Position numbers and translations under genes: made by a program. The notes under the pieces are model-generated. The model was not told the DNA's origin. It searched no databases and saw only the letters and a program-made list of their open reading frames with translations. Positions 21,501 to 30,354 of a DNA stretch of 64,000 nt are shown here, one piece after another. Source of the DNA: Pleurocapsa sp. FMAR1. Its GTDB lineage: Bacteria > Cyanobacteriota > Cyanobacteriia > Cyanobacteriales > Xenococcaceae. Within the stretch, counting starts at the first letter, position 1, and each line of letters starts with the position of its first letter. The stretch spans positions 682,001 to 746,000 of the forward strand of contig NZ_OY762512.1 in the NCBI RefSeq assembly GCF_963665995.1, in the 5' to 3' direction.

Positions 21501-22091
21501 ATGCTTTGGCCTTACAAAACCCCTGGAATTCCCGATAAATTGTTTGAGCGTTTGCCTGGAATTCCTTTAAGCAAGAGAGAAGTTCGTGTTTTAATTATTT
21601 CCTCGCTGCGAATGAAGCCAGATTCAGTCCTGTGGGATATTGGTGCTGGGACAGGAACAATACCTGTAGAGATTGGTTTACTTTGCCCTCAAGGACAAAT
21701 TATTGCCATCGAAAGAGATGATGAAGTAGCAAAATTAATTAAGCGCAATTGCGATCGCTTTGAAGTTAATAATGTCAAGGTAGTCCAGGGAAGTGCGCCC
21801 AAATGTTTAGAAGATATACAGCCAAAACCAGATCTGGTTTGTATTGAAGGAGGTAAACCCATTAAAGACATACTCAAGCAAACTTGGAAATACCTTCAGC
21901 CAGAAGGACGTATTGTTGCTACCGTTAGTAATTTAGAAAATCTCTATATTATTTCTGAAGGTTTAGCAGAACTTCAGGCTCGTAATATTGAGGTTGTCCA
22001 GTCGGCAGTAAATCGCTTAGAAACAAGAGGAATTCATCAGACTTTTGCAGCAGTTAATCCGATGTTTATTCTCAGTGGCGAAAAACTATAA
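21501..22091 (+). CDS. cbiT: Precorrin-6Y C15-methyltransferase subunit CbiT
   Basis: 196-residue class I SAM methyltransferase with motif I at DIGAGTGTIPVEIG and the acidic end of strand 2 in IAIERDDE. It matches CbiT, which methylates C15 and decarboxylates the ring C acetate in cobalamin synthesis. The N-terminal WPYKTPGIPDKLFERLPGIP is characteristic of the cyanobacterial form. It may be cotranscribed with the upstream decarboxylase, though the pathways differ. Confidence 0.9.
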   Translation: MLWPYKTPGIPDKLFERLPGIPLSKREVRVLIISSLRMKPDSVLWDIGAGTGTIPVEIGLLCPQGQIIAIERDDEVAKLIKRNCDRFEVNNVKVVQGSAPKCLEDIQPKPDLVCIEGGKPIKDILKQTWKYLQPEGRIVATVSNLENLYIISEGLAELQARNIEVVQSAVNRLETRGIHQTFAAVNPMFILSGEKL

Positions 22092-22154
22092 ACCTTTATT
22101 GATGGGTTTTGCCTTTAGCTTGACCCATCCTCTAAAAAATCAGGTCAATATTGA

Positions 22155-22670
22155 TTATCCGTTCGCTTTCTTTGCTGCTTTCCAGGCATCTTTAGTTCTG
22201 CCGAGGTTAATTTTAAACTCATCAAACCCCATCAGAGTACCCGCACGATCTTCATCCCAACAGGCTGAAAAAAGACCGTAGCTTAAGCCTAAAACTCCTA
22301 AACCTAAAAAGCCAAAGGAAACAGCGAAAGCTAGATAGGGAGGTAATTCGACGATCTCTTTGACCTTAAGCCAGTAGAAAATAAACAGGGAAGACATACC
22401 CAAAACAGAGGGAATACCGCAAAATACCGCCATGCGTTTCCCCATGCGTTTGCTGACTAAATCAGGAATTGCTGAAAGATTAGAGTTCGGACGAGAATTT
22501 CTAGAAGTCGATTTAGCTTTTTTGACTACCTTTGCTGATTTGGGAGATGGGGATGTAGAAGCTTTCTGGGGCTTGTTTTCTGAACTATTTTCCTTGGATG
22601 CAGCAGGCTTGTTTTTATTGTTTTTACGGGGTTCAAATGGTAGACGACCCCGTTTAGAATCTGATGGCAT
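22155..22670 (-). CDS. PAM68 family photosystem II assembly protein
   Basis: 171 residues: a Lys/Ser/Pro-rich disordered N-terminal half (about 1-75) and two membrane helices (about 80-100 and 113-132), ending in the conserved CWDEDRAGTLMGFDEFKINLGR segment. It matches PAM68 (plant) and its cyanobacterial homologues, which help insert or assemble early photosystem II intermediates such as CP47. It lies directly downstream of rpsO (12 bp) on the same strand, so they probably share a transcript. Confidence 0.9.
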   Translation of the reverse strand: MPSDSKRGRLPFEPRKNNKNKPAASKENSSENKPQKASTSPSPKSAKVVKKAKSTSRNSRPNSNLSAIPDLVSKRMGKRMAVFCGIPSVLGMSSLFIFYWLKVKEIVELPPYLAFAVSFGFLGLGVLGLSYGLFSACWDEDRAGTLMGFDEFKINLGRTKDAWKAAKKANG

Positions 22671-22682
22671 GAGTTTTAATGA

Positions 22683-22952
22683 TTAACGACGAATGCCGAG
22701 ACGAGCAATCAGTTTTTGGTAGCGTTCAAAATCTTCTTTTTGGATGTATGCCAAAAGACCTTTACGACGACCAATCATTTTAAGCAGACCACGACGGGAA
22801 GAATGATCTTTTTTGTTAGCTCTTAGATGAGAAGTTAGTTGATTAATTCTTTCAGTTAGAACGGCAATTTGTAAATCGGCAGATCCAGTGTCGGTTTCAT
22901 GGATCTGATATTCTGCCATTAATTCCTGTTTACGCTGTTGAGTCAAAGTCAT
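22683..22952 (-). CDS. rpsO: 30S ribosomal protein S15
   Basis: 89-residue S15 of normal length. Typical motifs are [22 protein letters not shown] and [24 protein letters not shown]. It binds the central domain of 16S rRNA. Transcribed ahead of the PAM68 gene. Confidence 0.97.
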   Translation of the reverse strand: MTLTQQRKQELMAEYQIHETDTGSADLQIAVLTERINQLTSHLRANKKDHSSRRGLLKMIGRRKGLLAYIQKEDFERYQKLIARLGIRR

Positions 22953-23077
22953 GTTGGTTTAGTCTGGTATTCTCTGGTTATATTTAAACTACAAACTATT
23001 ATATTACCATCGATTTTTTAGATCTTTCATCCCGATCGCAACTGACGATTCTGGATACAATTACCAGTGACAGATTA

Positions 23078-23098
23078 CTCCGCCCTAAACGGACGGAG
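23078..23098. repeat. CTCCG...CGGAG palindrome, possible IS200/IS605 end
   Basis: CTCCGCCC and GGACGGAG pair with one mismatch around a 5-base loop. This sequence type resembles the hairpins at the ends of IS200/IS605-family elements in cyanobacteria. No transposase or TnpB is nearby, so it would be a remnant. It overlaps the in-frame N-terminal extension of the following transporter. Confidence 0.4.
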
Positions 23099-23183
23099 CC
23101 TGCTGTCACCGTTGGTCAAGATTTTGATCTGTCATAATAGGCAAGCCTTATATTATATTGTAAGCATTTATTTATATTTAAAA

Positions 23184-25445
23184 GTGAAATCACCTTCTGA
23201 TCCTAATTCTTTACCTACTGGCTCTGATTCAGTAGTTCAAGCTACAGGCTTGGGTACATTTGGCGGTGTGTTTACTCCTTCGATTTTGACAATCTTGGGA
23301 GTCATCATGTACTTGCGTTTTGGCTGGGTAGTTGGCAATGCAGGATTGATAGGCACCCTGGCTATTGTGACTATTGCTACCTCAATTACCTTTTTGACGG
23401 CACTGTCAGTATGTGCGATCGCTACTGACAGAGTTGTGCGGGTGGGTGGTGCATATTATATGATCAGTCGCTCCTTGGGCATTGAAACAGGTGGCGCAGT
23501 AGGTATTTCACTTTATTTTGCTCAGGCGATTTCTGTAGCACTCTACACCATTGGTTTTGCTGAAAGTGTAGTCAATGCCAAGATCAATATTTTCGGTCGG
23601 GCTATTAATCTGCAAAATTATGACTTAAATCAAACTTATGTTGCCCTAATTATCACGGTTTTAGTTGGTATTTTGGCAATTACTTCTGCTAGCTTGGCGA
23701 TCAAAGCCCAGTATTTTATTATGGCAGCGATCGCCATATCTCTTTTGATGTTTGTCTTGGGCAGTCCTTTACCTAACGTCGAACCCCAGATGTTTTCTGC
23801 ACCGCCTAAAACAGCCCTTCCTTTTTGGACAGTGTTTGCAGTGTTTTTCCCTGCGGTAACGGGAATTATGGCGGGGGTAAATATGTCAGGAGATTTAAAA
23901 GACCCGATTAAATCTTTACCGACAGGAACACTGGCAGCAGTAGGAGCAGGATATGTGATTTACATGATCTTGCCAATTTTTATGGCAATGCGGGCAGATT
24001 CAGCCAGCCTAATTAATCCAGATGTCTTTGTGATGCAGGAAACTGCTCTTAAAGGCTTTGGTTTTACCATGTTGCTGGGAGTCTGGGGCGCAACCTTGAG
24101 TAGTGCTATCGGTAGTATTCTGGGCGCGCCTCGCGTATTGCAGGCATTAGCTAGAGATGGAGTCTTACCGCCAATTCTCAGCTTTTTGGGTAAGGGACAC
24201 GGCTCAGAAGATGAACCCCGTAACGGTACTCTGGTTAGTTTAGCAATTGCGATCGCTGCGGTTTGCGTGGGTGATTTGGATTTGATTGCCCCTGTGCTAA
24301 CGATGTTCTTTTTGACTACTTACTTGGTATTAAACGTTTCGGCGGCGATCGAAGGTTTTTTACAGAGTCCCTCCTATCGCCCAAGCTTTCAGGTGCATTG
24401 GTCATTATCCCTATTGGGAGCACTGGGCTGTCTGGGGGTAATGTTTTTGATCAATGCCATTGCTACGGTTGGTGCTGCGATAATTGTTTTGGGTATCTAT
24501 CTTTGGTTACAGCGTCGGGAGTTACAAACGACTTGGGGTGATGTGCGTCGCGGAATGTGGATGGCGTTAATCAGCCAAGGGATCTTCCAAATAGAAGAAC
24601 AAGACGACCCCAAAAACTGGCGACCTCATATTTTGGTTTTATCGGGCGCACCTCAAAAACGCTGGTCGTTGATTGAATTAGCCGATGGCTTTAGCCATAA
24701 TCGCAGTCTGATGACGGTTTCTAGCGTTCTTCCCAGTGGTTCGAGGGATCTCAAGCAGCAGCTTAAGTTGGAAAAAACCATCCGCGACTATATCCAAAAA
24801 CGAGGAGTTAAAGCTTTAGTTAGGGTAGTGAGTGCTGACGATCCTTTTGATGGTGCGGTGCGTTTGGTAGAAACCTATGGTTTGGGGCCGCTTGTGCCTA
24901 ATACTGTGGTTATGGGAGATAGCGAACAACCAGAAAGAAGAGAAGGTTTTTGTAATGCGATCGCCGAGATTCATGCTAGCCGTCGCAATGTAGTTATCTT
25001 TCATGAAAATCAACAGCAAGGATTTGGTTTTCGTCGTAGTATTGATGTCTGGTGGGGAGGTATGCAGTCTAACGGCAGTCTAATGCTATTGCTGGCATAC
25101 TTGCTGCGCACTGACATTAATTGGCGTAATGCAAAAATCTATCTTAAGTTAGTCGTAGCCGATCAGGCTGCTGCTGCTGCTGCCAAAGATAATCTCAATA
25201 CTTTTAGCCAAAGCTTACGTATTGATGTAATTCCCCAGGTTATAGTGGCTGAAGGTAGGTCTTTTGATGAAATTCTAAATTCATCTTCCCGCAATGCCGA
25301 TTTAATCTTTTTAGGTATGGCTCAACCATCGGCAAAATTTATTGAGTATTATGAACAGCTGCAAAATAGAGTAGCAGATTTACCTTCTGCCATTTTTGTG
25401 TTGGCTGCTCCTGATTTTGCTTTTGGAGAAGTTTTGACAGAGTAG
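23184..25445 (+). CDS. SLC12-type APC-superfamily transporter
   Basis: Membrane transporter of the cation-chloride cotransporter-like branch of the APC superfamily. The conserved opening GTFGGVFTPSILTILGVIMY is followed by about twelve membrane helices (to about residue 440) and a soluble C-terminal domain of about 300 residues, as in SLC12 proteins. The transported ion or solute in cyanobacteria is unknown. The frame is open from GTG 23067, but the extra 39 residues are atypical and overlap a palindrome, so GTG 23184 (VKSPSDPNSLP) is preferred, giving 753 residues. Neither start has a strong ribosome-binding site. Confidence 0.82.
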   Translation: MKSPSDPNSLPTGSDSVVQATGLGTFGGVFTPSILTILGVIMYLRFGWVVGNAGLIGTLAIVTIATSITFLTALSVCAIATDRVVRVGGAYYMISRSLGIETGGAVGISLYFAQAISVALYTIGFAESVVNAKINIFGRAINLQNYDLNQTYVALIITVLVGILAITSASLAIKAQYFIMAAIAISLLMFVLGSPLPNVEPQMFSAPPKTALPFWTVFAVFFPAVTGIMAGVNMSGDLKDPIKSLPTGTLAAVGAGYVIYMILPIFMAMRADSASLINPDVFVMQETALKGFGFTMLLGVWGATLSSAIGSILGAPRVLQALARDGVLPPILSFLGKGHGSEDEPRNGTLVSLAIAIAAVCVGDLDLIAPVLTMFFLTTYLVLNVSAAIEGFLQSPSYRPSFQVHWSLSLLGALGCLGVMFLINAIATVGAAIIVLGIYLWLQRRELQTTWGDVRRGMWMALISQGIFQIEEQDDPKNWRPHILVLSGAPQKRWSLIELADGFSHNRSLMTVSSVLPSGSRDLKQQLKLEKTIRDYIQKRGVKALVRVVSADDPFDGAVRLVETYGLGPLVPNTVVMGDSEQPERREGFCNAIAEIHASRRNVVIFHENQQQGFGFRRSIDVWWGGMQSNGSLMLLLAYLLRTDINWRNAKIYLKLVVADQAAAAAAKDNLNTFSQSLRIDVIPQVIVAEGRSFDEILNSSSRNADLIFLGMAQPSAKFIEYYEQLQNRVADLPSAIFVLAAPDFAFGEVLTE

Positions 25446-25504
25446 AAGTCAGAGGTCAAAGGTTCATTAAAGAAGAACGCTTGTTCGCCCGTACAGAAAT
25501 AATA

Positions 25505-25891
25505 ATGAAAAATTATCAGGTTAAATCAGATTCACGATCAAGTCAATGGCAATGCGTTGCAAGCTGTGGTGCTTGTTGTAATTTGACTCCAGAAGATAGA
25601 CCAGACCTAGATAAATACTTGTCTAGTGCAGAGCTAGAGCTATATATGAGTATGGTAGGAAAAAACGGCTGGTGTATTAATTATGACCATGATAATCGCC
25701 AATGCAAAATATATGAAGAGCGACCTCGCTTTTGTCGAGTTAAGCCTGAGAACTTTCAGGATATGTACGGGGTAGAAACAGCAGAATTTAATCAATTTGC
25801 GATCGCCTGTTGTCAGCAACAAATTGTTGGTGTGTATGGCGAAAATAGCCAAGAACATGAACGCTATAATCAGGCTATATTTCCTAACTAA
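25505..25891 (+). CDS. YkgJ-family cysteine cluster protein
   Basis: A 128-residue zinc- or iron-chelating cysteine cluster protein (CxxCxxCC family): CVASCGACCNLTPEDRP near the N-terminus, then CINYDHDNRQCKIYEERPRFCRV and a CCQQ pair. The function of the family is poorly known. The ATG at 25505 is chosen over the TTG at 25481, which adds eight unlike residues. It follows the SLC12-type gene by about 60 bp. Confidence 0.8.
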   Translation: MKNYQVKSDSRSSQWQCVASCGACCNLTPEDRPDLDKYLSSAELELYMSMVGKNGWCINYDHDNRQCKIYEERPRFCRVKPENFQDMYGVETAEFNQFAIACCQQQIVGVYGENSQEHERYNQAIFPN

Positions 25892-26028
25892 CTTCAACCC
25901 GATGTGGCGATCGTGCAGAAACTGGGATGAGAATATTTATCTTATCAATACTAAAATAGAAGAGAATTAGGTTAGAATTTTCTTATAAAGCGACTTAGAT
26001 TTTTAACTTTAATTAGGAAGTACAGCTA

Positions 26029-26241
26029 ATGACTACTTTAAGGTTGATCAAGCAAAACATCGTTAAAATGACCGAAGAAGACGTAGCGACCATTGCTAGT
26101 CGCTTAGAGCAGGATGAATATGATACTCCTTTTGCGGCTTTAGAAGATTGGCATTTACTTCGAGCGATCGCCTTCCAAAGAGAAGAATTAGCTGAACCCT
26201 ATATTCATCTATTAGATATCGAAGCATACGACGAAGCCTAG
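26029..26241 (+). CDS. DUF2555 family protein
   Basis: 70-residue acidic protein conserved in cyanobacteria (DUF2555; signature EEDVATIASRLEQDEYDTPF and WHLLRAIAFQREEL, ending LDIEAYDEA). Role unknown. Its stop codon overlaps the left end of a small inverted-repeat element (26240-26313). Confidence 0.85.
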   Translation: MTTLRLIKQNIVKMTEEDVATIASRLEQDEYDTPFAALEDWHLLRAIAFQREELAEPYIHLLDIEAYDEA

Positions 26242-26313
26242 TAGGGGACGGGGCTTATAAACGCCTGGGAAACCACAGGCGACAGCCCCTTCGCTTCGCG
26301 AATCGCCCCTACT
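26240..26313. mobile_element. MITE-like repeat, AGTAGGGG ends
   Basis: 74-bp element with terminal AGTAGGGG / CCCCTACT and an inner ATCG-rich segment (GCGAATCGCCCCTACT). It belongs to the same family as 62805-62888. Its two ends provide part of the stop codons of both convergent flanking genes. Confidence 0.75.
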
Positions 26314-29300
26314 AAATCATGGCATCGTCGCAGAAGGCGAGATAAGGACAAAAAGCGCATTTTTCCAGAGTCGGAGTAGCGGTATAGTTACCCTGATAAA
26401 TTTGTTGTGCCAAATTGTTTGCCTGTGGGGCGATCGCCGCCAAATCATCTTTAGTAAAGCTATGGATACGATCGTGGCGTAGATAGACTATATGTGCGTT
26501 AGGGTGTTTTAGGGCTTGGGCATATACCCACAGTTGAAAACGATGATCTCTAGGCTGCATAGCGCGATCGCTTTTGTAGTCTAGTACCCAATCATTACCT
26601 ACCAGATCGATTACGCCGTTAAAAGTTAGCTTTCCTAGCTCTAGACTAATTTGCTGTTCCTTAGCAATTGCGGTCTGACGAAAATGCTGATATATAGGCA
26701 GTTGAAAGAATCTTTGCGCTAGAGCGATCGCCTGTTCAAATACTTCTTGTGACCAGTCTCCCTCAGCAAAGGGTAATAAATCTTGCACTTGGGTAATATT
26801 ATTCTCTAAGGCTTTGTGAACCAAAGTACCGATTTGCATTCCATAAGCCAATCCTTCTCCCAAACCTGGATGTCCATCAATAAAACGAAGCTTAAACCGT
26901 TGAGGACATCTTGCATAGTCAGTTAATGCCGTCACAGGCAGTTCTGATAATCCTGAACCAACAGAATTGAGCAATAGCGGTGGCAAATGCTCTGCAATAG
27001 GCGGGGTTTGAGGCAAAGGAGGCAAGGCTTTACCATCTGTATAGGGAATGGTGAGAGTCGGAATTGACGCAGCCATTAAGCCACGCTGAAGGCGATTTAA
27101 TTCTCCTTTATAGGGTTCGGCAGCACTGAGAATCAAATAATCTCTGGCTCTAGTTAGTGCCACGTATAATACTCTAACTGCTTCTTCTCTATCTTTTTGT
27201 TCTTGTAGATATGCTAGCCAACTATACAGCACTGGTTTTTGCATCTCTCCTTGAGCATCCTTAGTTTTAACCGCTACTCCCAATTGAGCATCAAAATAAA
27301 CATTGGGCGAAAACTTAGGACGTTCTTTACTCAAGTCAGCAACTATAACTAAAGACCACTCTAAACCCTTGGAGGCAAAAATAGTCATCAAAGAAACAGC
27401 ATTAGTTACCGCCAGTACAGGGCGGGGGACAGCAACTTCTTGAGCGAATAAGCGTTTGAGGCGACGTACTACCCCAAATAAATCGTAAGTACCCTGTTCT
27501 AAATCTTTAACTAGTTGCTGAAAACCTTGCCAGTCTGCCATTCTTCTTGATGCACCAGCAAGGTTGGCAATTACTGCCGTATATCCCGTTAGGCGATCGC
27601 ATATCTGCAAAATACGAGACGGTATTTCAGATTGACGGTATTTTAATAACTGCTGCAATACTTTTACAGGATGTTCTAATTCAGCAAACTGTAATGTTTG
27701 TAATTCATCCCACCAACAACTATCTTGATCGGCTTTAATAAATGAATTACGGATTTGCCATAAAAGGCGATCGCTGATGGCAAAAAAGGGACTTCGCAAC
27801 ACTGCCACCAAGGCAATATCATCTCTTGGGTTAGCCAAAAAGCGTAACATTGCGCTAGCATCCTTGGCTTCTCTAGTAGCTAATAAATTTCCTCCTCCTG
27901 CGGGGGCAACGGGAATACCAATGGAGGTTAAAGCCTCACTATACACTTCTAGAGGTTGCCAAGTACGAGTAAGAATAGCAATGTCTTTTGGTTGAATCGA
28001 GCGAATTTGTTTAGTTTGCTTATCAAAGACGGGAGTTTTATTGTCTAGCATCTGCTTGATTTTTTCTGCCAAACAAAATGCTTCTACTTGCTGACGTTGA
28101 GCTTTATTCGGCTTGGGTAGTTTTTCTTCTCCCTCTTGAGGAAAGCGAAGCAGCGCGGTCTTGCGAGACAGTCCGTTGCGGGGGTTTCCCCCGTTATAGG
28201 AACTGTCGAGGGCGGGGGTTTCCCCCATGAGCGACTGCTTCAAGAAGGGATCGCCAATAGTTAATACTTGCAAATAATTGTAGTTTTTTCCTTCACTTTG
28301 GATCGGAGTTTCTCGATAGGCATTTAAATCCTGATGATTTTCTGCCAGTAGAGGTGCAAAGATTTGATTAAAAGCAGTGATTAAAGTTTGATGAGTGCGA
28401 AAACTAGTGCTGAGAATAACTTCCTTACCATTGTTGCTGAGAATGCGATCGCGAAACTGTTGAAAAACGCGAATATCTGCCCGTCGAAAGCCATAAATTG
28501 ACTGTTTGATGTCTCCGACTATAGTTAATTCTGCCTTGGCGGTTAGAGTACTAAGCAACTCTGCCTGAGTAGGGTTTGTATCCTGAAACTCATCTACTAG
28601 AAATACTTGCCATCGTTGATAATAATAGTTCTGTACCTGGATATGCTCTAAAGCCCTTAACGCATATATTTCTAAATCGCTAAAGGTAAGTACTTTCTTT
28701 TGCAGCTTAAGACGACTTAAATAACTTGTAACTTCTTGATATGCCTCAGTCAAAGCAGGAAGCATTAGCTTTAATTGTTCATCACTATCGCTCAAGGCTA
28801 AATCTAGTAAACCTTGATTAATGACTCTTTTGACGCACTCTCGAAGAATTTTTAATGCTTCTTTAACTGTCTTTAGATCATCACCCTGCCAATTCTTTTT
28901 ACTGCCGACTCTCAGATTAACTTGATCGATAGTTTCAATGGCAGCATTAATATTTTTTGCCTCTTCGAGATCTTCCATCGCTTTGATAACAGACTGACGA
29001 ATTACCTCTAGCTTGTCGTCTTCTTTTCCCCGATGCTGTTTTAGCGTTGTCCAAGTTTCTCGCCATGAGCGATCGCTAATAATTATTTTTACAGCTTTAG
29101 TACGAGCTTCGATAATTAGCTGTGACCAATCTTGGATACCCTGTCTCAAAGCCTTATCAGCCGTATAAGGATCATCTAAAAGTTTATTTAATACATCCTG
29201 CAACAAAGAGTAGGGAATTGCTTGAAAAATCTCTGGAGGTAATTGAGTTAAAGCATTTTGTAAAGCATCTTTTGACCATACCTGCCCTTCTAAATCATCT

Positions 29301-29650
29301 AGTACCTGAAAATCTGCTGGGATATTAATTAGCTGAAAGTGTTCTTGACAGACACGGGCAGAAAGAGCATGAATAGTACTTATTTGAGCAGCTTCTAATT
29401 CAGCTAATAGATCTAAACGTTGAGGTAATTGTTGACTGACTAGGGTTCGGATGCGCGATCGCAATTCTGTAGCAGCCTTTTCTGTAAAGGTGACTGCAAC
29501 TATCTCCAAAGGTGATAAGTTTCTCGACCGCAGATAATAAAGATATCTCTCTGCCAACATATGCGTCTTTCCCGTACCTGCCCCCGCAGTAATCACCACG
29601 CTACAGGGTGCATAAGCTGCCGCTTGTTGTTTTAGGGTTAGATTAGACAT
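26312..29650 (-). CDS. UvrD/AddA-like helicase-nuclease
   Basis: 1112 residues. SF1A helicase: Walker A ITAGAGTGKTHML near residue 20, TFTEKAATEL, motif II DEFQDTNPTQ, motif III GDIKQSIYGFRRAD, SFRTHQ, and C-terminal helicase motifs (FASKGLEW, VLYVALTRARDYLIL). The C-terminus has a PD-(D/E)XK nuclease (FNGVIDLVG, VLDYKSDR) and four cysteines in the CPQRF ... CAFCPYLAFC pattern of iron-sulfur nucleases. Role: recombinational repair of double-strand ends, AddA/RecB-like; no AddB partner is adjacent. A ~35-residue repeat-derived insert lies at about 468-503. Confidence 0.88.
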   Translation of the reverse strand: MSNLTLKQQAAAYAPCSVVITAGAGTGKTHMLAERYLYYLRSRNLSPLEIVAVTFTEKAATELRSRIRTLVSQQLPQRLDLLAELEAAQISTIHALSARVCQEHFQLINIPADFQVLDDLEGQVWSKDALQNALTQLPPEIFQAIPYSLLQDVLNKLLDDPYTADKALRQGIQDWSQLIIEARTKAVKIIISDRSWRETWTTLKQHRGKEDDKLEVIRQSVIKAMEDLEEAKNINAAIETIDQVNLRVGSKKNWQGDDLKTVKEALKILRECVKRVINQGLLDLALSDSDEQLKLMLPALTEAYQEVTSYLSRLKLQKKVLTFSDLEIYALRALEHIQVQNYYYQRWQVFLVDEFQDTNPTQAELLSTLTAKAELTIVGDIKQSIYGFRRADIRVFQQFRDRILSNNGKEVILSTSFRTHQTLITAFNQIFAPLLAENHQDLNAYRETPIQSEGKNYNYLQVLTIGDPFLKQSLMGETPALDSSYNGGNPRNGLSRKTALLRFPQEGEEKLPKPNKAQRQQVEAFCLAEKIKQMLDNKTPVFDKQTKQIRSIQPKDIAILTRTWQPLEVYSEALTSIGIPVAPAGGGNLLATREAKDASAMLRFLANPRDDIALVAVLRSPFFAISDRLLWQIRNSFIKADQDSCWWDELQTLQFAELEHPVKVLQQLLKYRQSEIPSRILQICDRLTGYTAVIANLAGASRRMADWQGFQQLVKDLEQGTYDLFGVVRRLKRLFAQEVAVPRPVLAVTNAVSLMTIFASKGLEWSLVIVADLSKERPKFSPNVYFDAQLGVAVKTKDAQGEMQKPVLYSWLAYLQEQKDREEAVRVLYVALTRARDYLILSAAEPYKGELNRLQRGLMAASIPTLTIPYTDGKALPPLPQTPPIAEHLPPLLLNSVGSGLSELPVTALTDYARCPQRFKLRFIDGHPGLGEGLAYGMQIGTLVHKALENNITQVQDLLPFAEGDWSQEVFEQAIALAQRFFQLPIYQHFRQTAIAKEQQISLELGKLTFNGVIDLVGNDWVLDYKSDRAMQPRDHRFQLWVYAQALKHPNAHIVYLRHDRIHSFTKDDLAAIAPQANNLAQQIYQGNYTATPTLEKCAFCPYLAFCDDAMI
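28143..28250. repeat. Hairpin repeat inserted in frame in the helicase gene
   Basis: GC-rich block with two copies of GCGGGGGTTTCCCCC and ends reading GAAGCAGCGCG ... GCGACTGCTTC. The same modules occur between genes at 43.1-43.6, 44.7-45.0 and 62.8 kb. It is translated through without a stop. Confidence 0.85.
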
Positions 29651-29760
29651 AGGGATAATTTATAACACCAAAGTAGTATTTTAATTGGCAGAAATAAGGC
29701 GATTAGGCTTACGCCTAGCCAAAGCGATCGCGCCTTAGAGCTTTAGTTACAAAACTGAAT

Positions 29761-29860
29761 ATATCGCAGTACGTTGACTAGTTAGGACAGAAAAATGAAC
29801 TGCTCGTAAGTAACGAGTAACAAGTAACAAGTGTCCTAATATAAGTACGTATTGCTATAT
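29761..29860. mobile_element. MITE-like element, 100 bp
   Basis: Ends ATATCGCAGTACGTT...TTAGGACA and TGTCCTAA...ACGTATTGCTATAT form an imperfect inverted repeat (about 18 of the outer 29 positions, clustered as two conserved blocks). The interior carries GTAACAA-type heptads and a CTCGT-AAGTA-ACGAG hairpin. Second copy at 14498-14572. Confidence 0.7.
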
Positions 29861-30184
29861 TAGATTCTCATTTACTCAGATTAATCTTACCGCTACAGAT
29901 TAATCCATTAATCATCCATGTCAATGCTTTCGGTTGTGATTGCTGCTGAGTAGCTTATCTTGATTACTTTTATTGTAAGTAGAAATTTAGAGTAAAGACT
30001 TTTGTCTCAGGCATATGTACTAGAAGAATAAGCGAAAGTTAAAGAGTTTTTATTTCTTTAGTTTGGATAATTCGAGACTTTGGCCTGATCTTGCTATTTT
30101 AGATTCCCTTTAGTATCTAATGTATGGTTTTCAACCTTGAAGTTTAGATTATGGAAGAAAGTACTGGTTTATGAGCAATGGCAA

Positions 30185-30240
30185 ATTTAAAGAAAACCAT
30201 GATGATTTTTTTTGCTTTCTAATGCTTTTATACCTATAGC
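30185..30240 (+). repeat. Upstream copy of RTX-gene flanking repeat
   Basis: ATTTAAAG, AACCATGA and CTTTCTAATGCTTTTATAC recur in the same order at 32166-32219, on the other side of the RTX gene. Confidence 0.65.
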
Positions 30241-30354
30241 TGTTTATACCAAACAGTCAAATTGAATGCCTGCATTTTTCCCGAACTATCAACATATTCA
30301 AACAGAAATAACACAAATCAGCTACATAATACATAAAGCTGTAAAAACAATTAG

